The translations under genes were made by a program, and so were the position numbers. This document shows, one piece after another, positions 23,725 to 34,600 of a stretch of DNA of 64,000 nt. The notes beneath the pieces are model-generated. The model did not search any database. It worked only from the letters and a program-made list of their open reading frames with translations, and had not been told where the DNA came from. Source of the DNA: Cenococcum geophilum 1.58. Lineage: Eukaryota > Ascomycota > Dothideomycetes > Gloniales > Gloniaceae. The stretch lies in NCBI GenBank assembly GCA_001692895.1, contig KV748247.1, positions 248,001 through 312,000 of the forward strand, given 5' to 3'. Positions within the stretch are counted from its first letter, which is position 1. Each line of letters starts with the position of its first letter.

Positions 23725-25299
23725 ACTATATTATACGGTCTATAAGTATCTTGCTAATAATAAGGATATTACCTAGGATCCCATCTAATAACGTATCCGC
23801 TACTAGGGGTATACTATTAATCTTACCGTCCAGGCCTTTCTCTTTAAAGATACTCTTAAACTTAAGGCTATTAAGTTATATAAAAGGAATAATATAAGTA
23901 GAAAGGAGTAAAGTTATAAGGAAGAGATTAAGTAGAAATATACCTTCTAAGTAATGGGCCTACTTGGTAAGCTTTATAATATTATAGTATACTTCTATAC
24001 CTTAGCAAGTTATATAAAGGAGTTTAAGACTTTAGTTAAAAGACGAGTTCTACTTAATAATTATATAAGATGGAATAGCTAGTATTAAATGCTAAGTATC
24101 TCACTTAAGTATAAGTTAGAAATTAATAACTATATTAAGAGCAACTGTAACTAACTATTAGTACTATGCTAAGACACCAGGATGCTGCCTTCCAGGCAAC
24201 ATCAGCACTACCCTTATATACCTCGTATACCTTATATTACCCCATTTCGACTACGTATTAGTCTCCCCTTTTATCTTATTACCTACACCTTTCTTATGTG
24301 TGTATACCACTTGATTTCCATAGATTTACAATCAAGTTGCTTTTTTAATTTCCACATATTGCAAAGCTTACAGCAACTGTAATACGCTTAAGGAGGATTA
24401 TATCTTGCCGTAAGACTAAAAGCTTCTTTATACAATTTATACCTTTCTAAAGCTATTTTATTATACAACATTAAAGATATAAGTAGATTATATAACACTT
24501 AATCGAGTACTCTTTATAATGGATATACTTATTAAATATATAGAGAACTCTCTTATATAACTCTTCTTTTAGCTGCTTTATTTAAGCTAAAGCTAATATT
24601 ATATAATAGGCACCCTTTAAATTAAATAAAGCTCTCTTACTTTAAGTAAAGAATATATAGGTAAAGTTTAACGAGTATTACCAGAGAATAGATAACTCCC
24701 CTCTTTACGCCACTATACTTATTCTTTATCTAAATCGTTATATAAAGTATATTAAGATATTTTAAAAGAAATAGTAGTAGAAAATAATACTTTTAAAGGT
24801 TTAATGGCTTTAGGAAACATACCAAGAATTAGAGAAGCCTATTACCTTTCTTTAAATAGTATTATATAATAAGCTATCATAAGATAAGTAAAAGGAACTT
24901 AATAAGTATAATTAAATTATAAATAAATTAAATAAAAAGGTTACTCGACTAGCAAGCTAGGATAAGTATAATAACTATTGCTCTAAAGTACCGTACGAAA
25001 TTAAAGTTTCTCCACTTTAGTAGTAGTTTTAAGAATAATAAATAAAGCGCTGGCTGTGGCTTTTACTCTTTATAAGAGAGGTGATTTTAATTCTAGCTAT
25101 AAGTAACGAACTAAAGAGAGTATTTTTAGGAGGGCGTTATATAGTATTATAGGAGAGAATATAGCTTAGATTATAGAACCTTAAGAAAACAGAGTGTATA
25201 AAGAGCTAGCACCGAAATAGAATTTTAAAAGGAATATAGTAGTTATATAAAGAAAGGTATATAAGAGATATATTATATAACACTAAGGGAGGGGTATAA
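23725..25299 (+). pseudogene. hAT transposase pseudogene, N-terminus missing
   Basis: The plus strand gives the middle and C-terminal parts of a fungal hAT transposase. Near 23810-23850 INLTVQAFLF matches the family's GH-INL-AKAFLF. Near 23950 LLGKLYNIIV matches GPLGKLHNIV. Near 24060-24080 RWNS-Y-ML is the conserved post-catalytic motif. The C-terminal dimerisation region appears near 25085-25210 (NELKRVFLGGRYIVL, LKKTECIK). The zinc finger and first part of the catalytic domain are absent, probably replaced when the Copia element landed at 23716. Stops are Gln and Trp sites hit by RIP. The frame is interrupted once, by the insertion at 24151-24371; across it the protein reads on without a shift. 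Confidence 0.85.
24151..24371. mobile_element. 221-bp insertion in hAT with 11-bp target duplication
   Basis: AGCAACTGTAA occurs at 24140-24150 and again at 24372-24382. Removing the insert plus one copy restores the hAT frame exactly. The insert is less AT-biased and keeps CpA sites, so it is younger than most of the RIP damage or too short to be a target. It contains ACTTGATT-13 nt-AATCAAGT (24309-24337), a hairpin followed by TTTTTT at 24341-24346. No terminal inverted repeats were found. A SINE-like or Mutator-derived miniature element is possible. The 66-codon open frame inside is not supported as a gene. Confidence 0.75.
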
Positions 25300-25349
25300 G
25301 ATATATAAATAAAATAATTTTAGATAAAAGGTAACTACTAAAGGCGTAT

Positions 25350-25412
25350 AGGTGGCGTAGGTGAATATATGCTAACTTTAAACTTAATAGATTATAAGTT
25401 TAAATCCTACCA
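25350..25412 (+). other. tRNA-like relic
   Basis: The segment ending ATAAG-TTTAAAT-CCTAC looks like a T-arm in which two G to A changes and one C to T change have broken a GTAGG-TTCAAAT-CCTAC stem-loop. An upstream GGTGGCGTAGGTGAA resembles the start of a leucine- or serine-type tRNA. The acceptor ends do not pair convincingly. It lies just downstream of the hAT transposase. Confidence 0.25.
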
Positions 25413-26217
25413 ACGTCGTCCTTTATTAAGAATTGGGAAATATAATTATCTAGTATACTTCCCATTCTACCGTATAAGAGATTCTTTAGTAATATTGCTA
25501 TACTATAAGTAAACTCTCCTTTTTATATAATATACCTATATAACTAACTACTCTTAGGATAAGTACGAGAGGGTAGAAGCTTTACCGGCGATTAATGTGG
25601 AGGTTTAAGTGGAGGGGTATTAGAAAAGTAGGTGTGGATAGGGAGGCCTTTATATATAAATACAATTCTAATTTAAAGCCGTAGATCTCTAAATATAATT
25701 ATAAGTAACCTATATTACTTATATAAAGTAGAGAGCTAATTAACGCTAGTCCTGCGAGGCCTATATAGCGACTTCGCGTCGTCTAGTAGGCCCTTACCCC
25801 TTTACTAAGTGTTAGAGTCTCCTAGGATTCTATAGTAAGTGCTATAGAAATTGCAAATAGCGGGATTATAGGGCTTAATGTTCGTTGTATAATAAAAATT
25901 CTTAACCTATAGCGGTGGCAGTAGGAGCACTAGAGGGTAAGGATTGGGTTATAAAACTAGAGGATAACAAGGAATAGATAAAAGTTACTAAAATTTAACT
26001 GCTGGGTCTCTTCTCTTTTTTACTATTTTTATTTTATTTTATAGTATCTTATATAAGGAGAAGTATAAATAAAGAGGATATAAATTATTAAGAAAGCTAA
26101 GGATATTAGTAGAATTCCCTACAGGTATAATTACTCGCTTATTTAGCGAGGTTTATTAAAAAAATCGATCGATATAATAATGATATGATATGATATCGCT
26201 TATCGTATCAATCTAAT
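25413..26217. other. No gene seen
   Basis: No coding region was recognised. Near 26180 there is a short ATGATATGATATGATATC repeat. The 3' end of the hAT element must lie in this interval or just before it, but no terminal inverted repeat was identified. Confidence 0.5.
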
Positions 26218-27879
26218 TGATAACGATTTTCGCCCACCCTGGAAGCCCTAAACAGCGTAGACAAAGACCTGGGATCCGGCGGCATTCTAGTCATCCCTAA
26301 TTTGAATCTATGCTATGGGGGCGGCAAGGAGTCGTTACTTTATCTGCTTAACTAAAATTCGCTAGGAAACGCAGATTTGGATAGCCCTGGCCATACCAGG
26401 ACAGACAGGGTAGTTAAGAAGATTTTTGTTAATATAAACACTACTAACACCCACCACATCCACCGGGCACCTATATACTATCCTAGACCAACTAGGACAC
26501 GTCTATATATATAGGTTAAGAATAATAATATAAAGGCGTATTTATTTAATGGCTCTACCATTAGCCCAAATCCTATTTCCACCTCTAATATCACCGATCC
26601 CGAGAACGTCCCTGGCGGAAGCGTTAGTATGCCTAAAGGTCTTTACACCGATTTGGCGAATGGTAACGTAGTAGGGACTGGCGTTCTATGGGCAAACCAT
26701 CCCTACTATCTTAATGCCAACTAAAACATTGCTATAGGAATCTTACGCGCTTTTGACCCGTACGACCTAAGTAATCAGCTATGGAATAGCCGTCAGAATA
26801 CCTTGCGTAATGACTACGGGAACTATGCTAAGTTCAATCCCCCTGTTCCTTTTGGTGGTCAGGTCTATTAGGTGACTATAGGTGGTTTATAACAGAACCA
26901 GACCTTTAATAAGAATATAAATGGTAGGCCAGTGCTGATTAACCAGGATGACTAGCAGCTAGTTATAGCTTGGAATGTTGCTAGCAGGCCTAGCTAAATG
27001 AATGTTATGGCCTCTAATGACGGGTTCGTTTGGAATCTAAAATTTACAATCTCTACTAAAGGCGCTGCAGGGTCGCCAGGTCTCGCATATAATTCTGTGG
27101 CAAAAACAACCTTTATTGCCTGGAGCGGGGACGACCCTAGGAATTACCTTAATATCACACAATCGAATAGGCCTGCCCTTAACGTGTGGATAAATAAGCA
27201 GACAATCTGGACGCAAGTGAGCGTTTACGGCCCTTCGCTCGCTTTTGGCTTAGGGCTGCTCTTTATTGCGTGGGCTGATGATACGTTGAACGGCAGTCTA
27301 TATGCTGCCACGACTAAAGACGGCGGTGCCAGCTTTTCTATGCAGGTGGCGTTGCCGGAGTATAGCAATGCGCAGCCCACTATCGTCTTCGGAGCCAATA
27401 TACTAATTTTATCGTGGGAAAGCACATCTCCTAACTAGTAACTGTCCTTTGCAGAATATACCAATTTCGTAATACTTACTTTTGTTAATAGGGAGGTCAT
27501 TAATGACCTAGGCAACATTGCAGGCGATCCTGGCGTAATTAGTAATTTCTCACCTTCCGTGGCGTTCGATGCTGATAGCTTCTTATGGGTTTCGTGGGCC
27601 ACCGCAAACAGTGGTATTCTAAACTAGATTATCTCGGAGAAGGGTACCACAAATGGCTTAGCAGACATTCCTAATTACTATCGCCAGTTCCGTACCTACA
27701 AAGCTGGGTTAGGGCCAGCACTGTGCTTCTATTAAGGTAAAATGATTATTGCTTGGCAGGCCGATAGTGCACCTTTTTAATTGGAACTTGGTGCCCTTAA
27801 TCGCGGCTTAGTTGCTGTTTATGGGTTATTCCCAAAGCCGTCTCTATAGGACAGGCTTGTTAAAATGGTTTGGGGATAG
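26218..27879 (+). pseudogene. Beta-propeller protein pseudogene (PQQ-like plus sialidase-like)
   Basis: One frame runs about 550 codons with no frameshift and 13 internal stops, all TAA or TAG at positions where CAA, CAG or TGG is the simplest ancestor. The first half resembles PQQ-type quinoprotein beta-propellers: KDLGSGGILVIPN, GGGKESLLYLLN, VKAYLFNGS, GTGVLWANHPY, ILRAFDPYDLS. The second half (about 26960-27800) consists of repeated blades with FIAW, SLAFGLGLLFIAWADD, DGGASFS, like sialidase-type propellers common in bacteria. The 5' end is missing before 26218, so signal peptide and start are unknown. The final stop is placed at 27877-27879. Base composition is much less AT-rich than in the surrounding transposons. 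It is the only non-transposon gene recognised in the window. Confidence 0.65.
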
Positions 27880-28589
27880 TTAAGTGTCCAAATTTAGATA
27901 ATACTAATACGGAAAGGTCATTAAGGTCTTCGCAGGAAAATGAGACCAAAAGCGAGAAAGTAGAGGATCTACTGGGCAAATCGTCACAGCTTGCCACGAG
28001 GCCTTATCAGAGCATCCGCTATATAGCCGGCTTCTACTTGCGATTTCTAAGAAAGCGGTTGTGTCGGCCAAAATCGGGTTGTCTCACCTTGTTCCAGTTG
28101 CGTATTACCGTGTTTCGGCTGCCCACCCCCCCTTTCTAATAAGAACGATTTAGAACCGTAGAATAGAAGGATGTGCGGAAAGGAAGGCGACGAAGTATAG
28201 ATATATTAGCAACTGGTGCGTAGCTACCGCTATAGAAATAAACCGACAATACTTGCTAAGTTCTTTATGCGGGAACGGTAGTCGGTAAATAGCGATAGGA
28301 AGGCAAGTACGTAGTATAGTAAGACGGAGGATAAAAGGGAAGACTTGTCGACCTAAATAGGACTTGCTTACTATTTTCAGCTGCTTACTTTTATATATAT
28401 TACTACTTAGCTGCTTACCCTTATAAGTCTTACCACCTATCTCAGTTGCATATACCTACCTTATGTATATATAGAGGCTCTAGAGCCATATTTAATAGAC
28501 AGAGTTCTTATTCCTAATTGTCCGTTTAATAGTTATAAGCCTAGGCCGTCTACTGCATTATCTTTAATTCAAAGCCTTTATTCCAATTA
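27880..28589. other. Spacer and probable Copia LTR/leader
   Basis: 27880-28140 keeps a balanced composition and an 89-codon open frame (27870-28139) overlapping the pseudogene end; it has no recognisable domain and is not called. From about 28300 the sequence becomes AT-rich. AGCTGCTTAC plus TTATA occurs twice near 28378 and 28411, and TATATATAGAGG occurs near 28468. This probably is the LTR and leader of the Copia gag that follows, but LTR borders could not be set. Confidence 0.4.
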
Positions 28590-29345
28590 ATTTCTATTAT
28601 CTTAATTATAGATACCTATAATAATCTCCTAATAAGAGACCACATCTGTTACTGTATTATCCGCTATTTTAGAAAGCCTAAATAATTAGAACGAATGGAT
28701 TAAGGTTATTAAGTTAAAAGTTAATAATAGTCTCTAGGAGTATATCAACCTATTAATACCTAAGACCGATCTACTAAAGCTTAAAGTACCTATTCGAGCC
28801 TTACCTAAAAATATTAATAGCCGGAAGATAAAGCTCTTATAGCTAGATAAGGACAAGAAGGAGGAGCTAAGTACTTTAAGCCGACTATAGGGATAATATA
28901 AAGCTATATAGAAAACAGCTGTTAGCTCTTAATACGTTACGTAGCCACGTTCTAAGCTCTATCTTACGAACCTACCTTATCTATACGTTTAAATATACCA
29001 CTACCTATAATGTTTTAATATCTCTTAAGTAGAGAATTACTTTAACTAATAATGCTAAAAAGCTTTGAGTTACTATCTAGTATATAAAGCTTAAGAAAGC
29101 GCCTTAAAACTAGAACTTTTAGGTCTAGTTATAGAAGTAGGAGACGGTATATACTAAGTATAAGGAGCTAGATCTACCTAAGGTAAATAGTAATTATTTA
29201 GTAAAAGACTTTATATATATAGTTAAACCTATAATTCCAAGCTAGTTAAAATATTAGAAGAATTAGCTTAAAAAGGCTTAAGTGGAAGAAGAAGACGCTT
29301 CTTACCTTTATTGAAATGGTCAAAATATACTAAAACCACCATTAT
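28590..29345 (+). pseudogene. Ty1/Copia gag pseudogene, truncated
   Basis: The plus strand encodes the N-terminal part of a fungal Copia gag of a different lineage from 19557-23716. Recognisable stretches are WIKVIKLKVNNS near 28700, and further on forms corresponding to the family's WL-EWETVYTECKEL-LP segment near 29130-29180 and a KDFIYAV-like block near 29215. Several Gln and Trp codons are stops. It ends at about 29345 where minus-strand family C sequence begins, so protease, integrase and RT are missing. It would have encoded the particle structural protein. Confidence 0.75.
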
Positions 29346-30157
29346 ATAGAGCTCGCCTAACTTTTTACTTAGTTATTAACTTATGAAATTTTTATATAAT
29401 AGCTATACTTTATCCCCCTCCTTAAGATCTAGTCCCTTAGATTTCTTAGCATTATAATACTTATTTATTTTTTCTTATATTAATTTTACTATTAAGTAGA
29501 AGTCCTTATAAAGATTTATTAAAGTCTCTATTTTTTACTTTACTATACTACTTATCTTTTTTACTTATTATAGTAATAACAATATTCTAAGCTTAGATCT
29601 ATAATTTACTTAAAATAGTAATATTCCTATACTTTCCTATACTATTATATTATATATAAATTATATAACTAGTAATAACGGTATCTAATTATTCTGTGTA
29701 TAGTTAATATAATATCTTAGATACTACTTAGTGTCTAATTTAGTCTTTCTATTTAACTATTTATCTGTAGGTAATATACTGTTAATATTACTACGTAAAC
29801 CCCTTATTCCGCTAAAATGCCTCCTAAAATACTACTATAAATCTTAAATCTTTATCCGATATAATTTTGCTTAGTGCTTTGTATTTTATAAATACTTCTT
29901 TAATATAGATTCTAGTGATATTTTTTGCTAAGATTTCTTCCATATATGCCATAAAGTAGCCCTACTTAGTTAACTTATCTACTATTACTAAAATTATATT
30001 ATAATTCTATCTAGTAATAGGGTCCTTTAATTTTAGCAACTTTATAATAAAGTCTTATAATATAACCTCTTATAGTCTCTCTAGTGTTTTAATAGGCTAT
30101 AGCTTTTTATATAGCTTATACCTTATTAACTTATTCCATTATAACTTTTCTTACTAA

Positions 30158-30577
30158 TATAATGAAGCCTTATAGCAGGAACTACGGTGGACTTATTAAT
30201 GGGCTAGGTATATAGGTAAACATGAAGTTAACAACGTAATAATAACTAGTAGAGTGGTTGCCTAACAGATTAACTCTAATTATATTCTAAGATTTACTAC
30301 AAAGGAGAGAACTATCTAGGTAAGGACTATGGTCCTTTAAATATACAACCGTACTCCTAAGAAATCCCCTTTATACGTAAGGTACGTGTTATATATATTA
30401 TATATATGTTCCCTTTATATACTGCGTATACTGCGTACAACGTTATATAACCTTAGTTACCGTTCCTTATTACATAGCTCCACTAGCTCTATTTTGGACT
30501 ATGCCTAAATTAACTAATTAGCTTCTTTTAACTCTTCTCCAAGTAGTTATAATATTGTACTTAAAGCGTTTATAACA
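30158..30577 (-). repeat. Family C 3' LTR (420 bp)
   Basis: On the plus strand it begins TATAATGAAG and ends TTTATAACA. It is followed at 30578-30596 by a pyrimidine run CTATCTCCCTCCTCTTTA, which on the minus strand is the polypurine tract directly preceding the 3' LTR. Confidence 0.93.
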
Positions 30578-30639
30578 CTATCTCCCTCCTCTTTATCTTT
30601 ATCCTTAAAGATTCTAAATATCTCCAAGTTATTTACTAG

Positions 30640-31330
30640 AGGTATAATATCCGTCTAATTAATTTAGTTAATATCGTTGCTTATTATACCTAAGGCTCCT
30701 TCCTCCTCGCAGGCGCAACGTCGTGCTCGCACTATTGCTGCGATATTATCTTATAGTAAGATTATACCGTTTCCGTATTCTCGTTATTTAAAAGAGGGGT
30801 TAGTCTATATTACATTAGCGAGTCCATCTTTATAACAACCGTCCTCTTACTTAATATACACTAAAGCGAATATTTGTTTATCCTATAACGTTCGCTTCGT
30901 CTCTAATACTAAATATATATAACCTATTACTCTTAATAGTCGTCTAGTTCCCTAACTAATCTATCTTAGGGTCTTGTATTTAATTTACTACTACGCGGTT
31001 AAATAGTAAACTATCTTAAGCCCTTAATAAGTTAGAATATTCTTATAATATAGAGCAGAAGGCTCTTAAGGCCCAAATTGCGGCGTCCGCTCGGTTACTC
31101 CATCTTAAGAAGGTTTGTAAGAAGGTCCGTTTTAAGGAGTAGAAACTTATAAAATAAGGTTTATAGAAACTTAGCGATAAAAGAACGGATTCTCTTCTAT
31201 CTAAGAAGGAAATAGATCTAAGTAGTTTAGTAACTACTCTTCTTAGGTTCCCCTTAGGTAACTCATTCTTCGGTGATCCTTTAATACTACCTAACCTAAT
31301 CTCTTCCGATACTCCTATACCTTTCTTATA
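30640..31330 (+). pseudogene. Conserved antisense ORF of family C, copy 1
   Basis: On the strand opposite gag-pol, between the 3' LTR and the integrase end, a frame reads QAQRRARTIAAILSYSKI, then EGLVYITLASPS, then TKANI and YNV (about 30700-31000). After one change of frame near 31000 it continues AASARLLHLKKV and KKVRF (about 31080-31130). It ends through SLVTTLLRFPLGNSFFGD (about 31215-31275). Copies at 55400-56010 and 60200-60870 conserve the same frames, and the frame change falls at the same place in all three. The first part has Cys/Tyr-alternating positions suggesting a former Cys-rich motif. No function is assigned. I recall similar accessory frames in fungal Gypsy elements, but cannot confirm it here. 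Confidence 0.55.
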
Positions 31331-31639
31331 GCGTTCTTTAAATTTTCTAGTAGCTCCTAGGTAGTCTTATTATAGCCTATCCACTTAACCTTATACCATA
31401 TTTTATCGTTAACGTCCTTATAACTAACGATCTTTAAAACTTACTATTTATCTTCTTCCTATCCTTTATACGTATCTACTTCGTAAACTAGTGGCTTAAC
31501 ATTCCCGTGTACTAGCTCTAGCATTACAATATGCTATATAAAGTAGATCTTTATCTTGGCTAGTAGGTTCAGCTTAAATATAACTGGTAAAATCTTTTAT
31601 ATAATTTTAAAGGGTCCTAGTCTAACGTAGTCCAATTTC

Positions 31640-34600
31640 TTACTTAGTCGTCAACTCTTAAAAATTTTATATTATAGCTATACTTTATCTCCCTCCTTAA
31701 GATCTAGTCCCTTAGATCTCTTAGCATTATAGTGCTTTTTTATTTTCTCTTATACTTTCTTTACTAATTCCATAAGGTCTGCATAAAGATTCATTAATAT
31801 CTTTATTCTTTCTTTAGCTATGCTACTTATTTTCTTCGCTTATCTCAGTGACAATAATATTTTTAGCTTATATCCATAATTTGCCTTAAATAGTAATATG
31901 CCTATTCCTTCCTATAGTATTATATTGTATATAAACTATATAACTAGTAATAGCGATACTTAATTATTCTATCCATAGTTAACATAATGCCTTAGATACT
32001 ACTCTAGTGTCTAATTTAATCTTTCTGTTTAACCGTCTGTCTATAAATAATATACGGTAGAAGTTACTGCTTAAACTCTTTACTCTGCTAAAAATACCTC
32101 CTAGAATGCTGCTATAAATCTTAGATCTCTATCCGATATAATCTTACTTAGTGCTCTATATCTTATAAACACTTTTTTAACATAGATTTTAGCGACATCT
32201 TTTGCTGAGATTTCTTCTATATATGCTACAAAGTATCCCCACTTTATAAGCTTATCCACTATTACTAAAATCGCATTATAATCTTATCTGGTAATAGGAT
32301 CTCTTAACTTTAGTAACTTAATAATAAAGTCCTATAATATAACCTCCTATAGTCTCTCTAGTATTTTAATAGGTTATAGCCCTCCATATAGCTTATGCCT
32401 TATTAGTTTATTCCTTTAGCAATCTAAACACTCTTTTATTACTTTTCTTATAATATTCCAGATTCCGTCAATAATATATTCTTCCTAAAGTCTTAACACT
32501 AAGCCTATAGCTTTATTGTGCCCTTAAGTCATTCCCTTATAAAAATCTTCCACAAAATACTCTACTATACTCTTTAGGATATACTTCACTTCTCGATTCT
32601 TATATATATCCATCTATAGGTCTTCTAGCTGTGCTTCTAGAATTCTCTATACCTAAAAGCTTCCTAGTGTCTTATAGACCTTTCTTAGTTCGTTATCCTC
32701 TTAAGTTACTACTAGTTTAGGGTAATTATATCTAATTAATCCATCCTTATCTCTACGTAGCATTACTTCTAATAGTTTCTTATTATTTTATAGTTTAGCC
32801 TTTCTACTAAGTGCATCTGCTCTTGCATTCTTAGTTCCTTTAGTGTGCTAAATCTTGAAATAGTATTCTGCAAGTATCTTTGCCCATTTAACCTACCTCC
32901 GATTAAGTTCTTTTATTATTAGGAACCCCGTTAGGTTCTTATAATCCGTCTTAACTATAAATAGTTTTTCTACGCCTTATAAGAATGCTCTCTATTCCTT
33001 AAGTGCTATAATTATACCTAATAACTCCTTGTTATAGACGTTATAGTTTAACTCTAGTAGTGTCATCTTTTAACTATAGTATGCTACTAGATGCTATGCG
33101 TCCTTATACTTCTATAGTAAGTATACTCCTAGTGCGTAGTCTAATGCGTCTGTCTTTATAACCGTATCTAGTCCTAGTTAATAGATTTTAAGGATTAGCT
33201 CCTAGGTAAACAACTCCTTAAGTTCCTTAAACAACTTCCTTTATTTATCTCCCTATACCTATAGTTCCTCTTTCTTTATAAGCCTGGTAAATGGTTTAAT
33301 ATTCTTTAACCACTATACTATAAACCTTCTGTAGTAGTTACAAAACCCTAAAAATAACCTTAACTATATTATATTCTCTAGTTCTTGCCAGCTTACTATA
33401 GCTTCAATCTTCTTTAGGTCCATACTAATATATCCTAGTTTAATAATAAATCTAACGAAATCAGTCTTCCTTATAAAGAACTCGTATTTCTTAATTGCTA
33501 CTAGCATCTGTTCTTCTTATAGTCTTTTTAAGACCTATTTAACGTATTCCTTATATTTTTCCTTAGTTATTAAGTAGATAATAATATCGTTAAGGTATAC
33601 CATAATAAACTTATTAAGGTGCTCTCCTAACACGCTATTAATTCGTTTCTAAAATATTGCTAGTATATTTATTAATCCAAATTATATAACCAATGGTTTA
33701 TATAGTCCTTCTCTTAACCTAAAGGCTGCCTTCTATTTATCGCCTTCCTTAATTCTAATTTAATGGTACGCCTATCTTAGATCTATCTTTATAAAGATTT
33801 ATATATTACCTATCCTATCTTAAATTTCACTAATTAAGGGTAAAGGATACCTATCCTTTTAAGTAATGCTATTTAACTGTCTATAGTTAATGCATAACCT
33901 AAGCTTTCTATTTTTCTTTAGTATAAATAGTACTAGATAACCCGCTAATAACTGCGATAGTCTAATATATCCCTTTTATAAGTTTTCTTAGACAAACTCT
34001 TTTAATACTCTACCTTCTTCTTCGGTAAGCTTATAGATTAGAAAGAACCTTAGACTTATTCCTAGTTCTAACTCTATCTTATAGTCCTATGCTATATAAT
34101 CTACCAGCTTTTTACTTTTTAGGCTTTATAGTTTCTTGCTATATTTATAATATCTCTTTAGTATATAACTTAAGCCTCGCTTAGTCTCTTTATATATCGC
34201 TCCGACTTAGTACTATACTAACTTAGTTTACTATCACATCTTACGGCGTTAAGTATCCCTAATATTAACCTATCCTATAATCCAATCGATCTTTAGGTTA
34301 TATTTTTATAACTAAGGCATACCTAATACTGCCTTATCCTATCCTAATAGTAGAATATTAAAAGACATCTTAATCCGTCTTCCTTTAATAGTTATTTAAA
34401 TTAGTCCTGTTTTAAGGTTAATAATCCCTCCTCTATAGGCTATTAGATCTCCTAAAATTATAACTAATAGGTAAGATTACTCCTTCTATCTATAAGGTAA
34501 TCCCATTCTCTTAACTACTACTAGTAAGATATAGTTTCGCGTTACTCCACTATCTATTAGCGCTTCAAACTACTAATCTTACCAATTTACTTATAAATTT

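Noticed and set aside
24147-24373. hAT insertion as a spliceosomal intron (GT...AG)
   Set aside because: Splicing at those borders would leave five extra bases and shift the frame; the target-duplication model restores it exactly.
24182-24382. 66-codon frame with hydrophobic stretch
   Set aside because: Covers nearly the whole 221-bp insert and ends in its target duplication; no support beyond openness.
27870-28139. 89-codon frame after the propeller pseudogene
   Set aside because: It starts at a TTG inside the pseudogene and has no recognised domain or conserved copy in the window.
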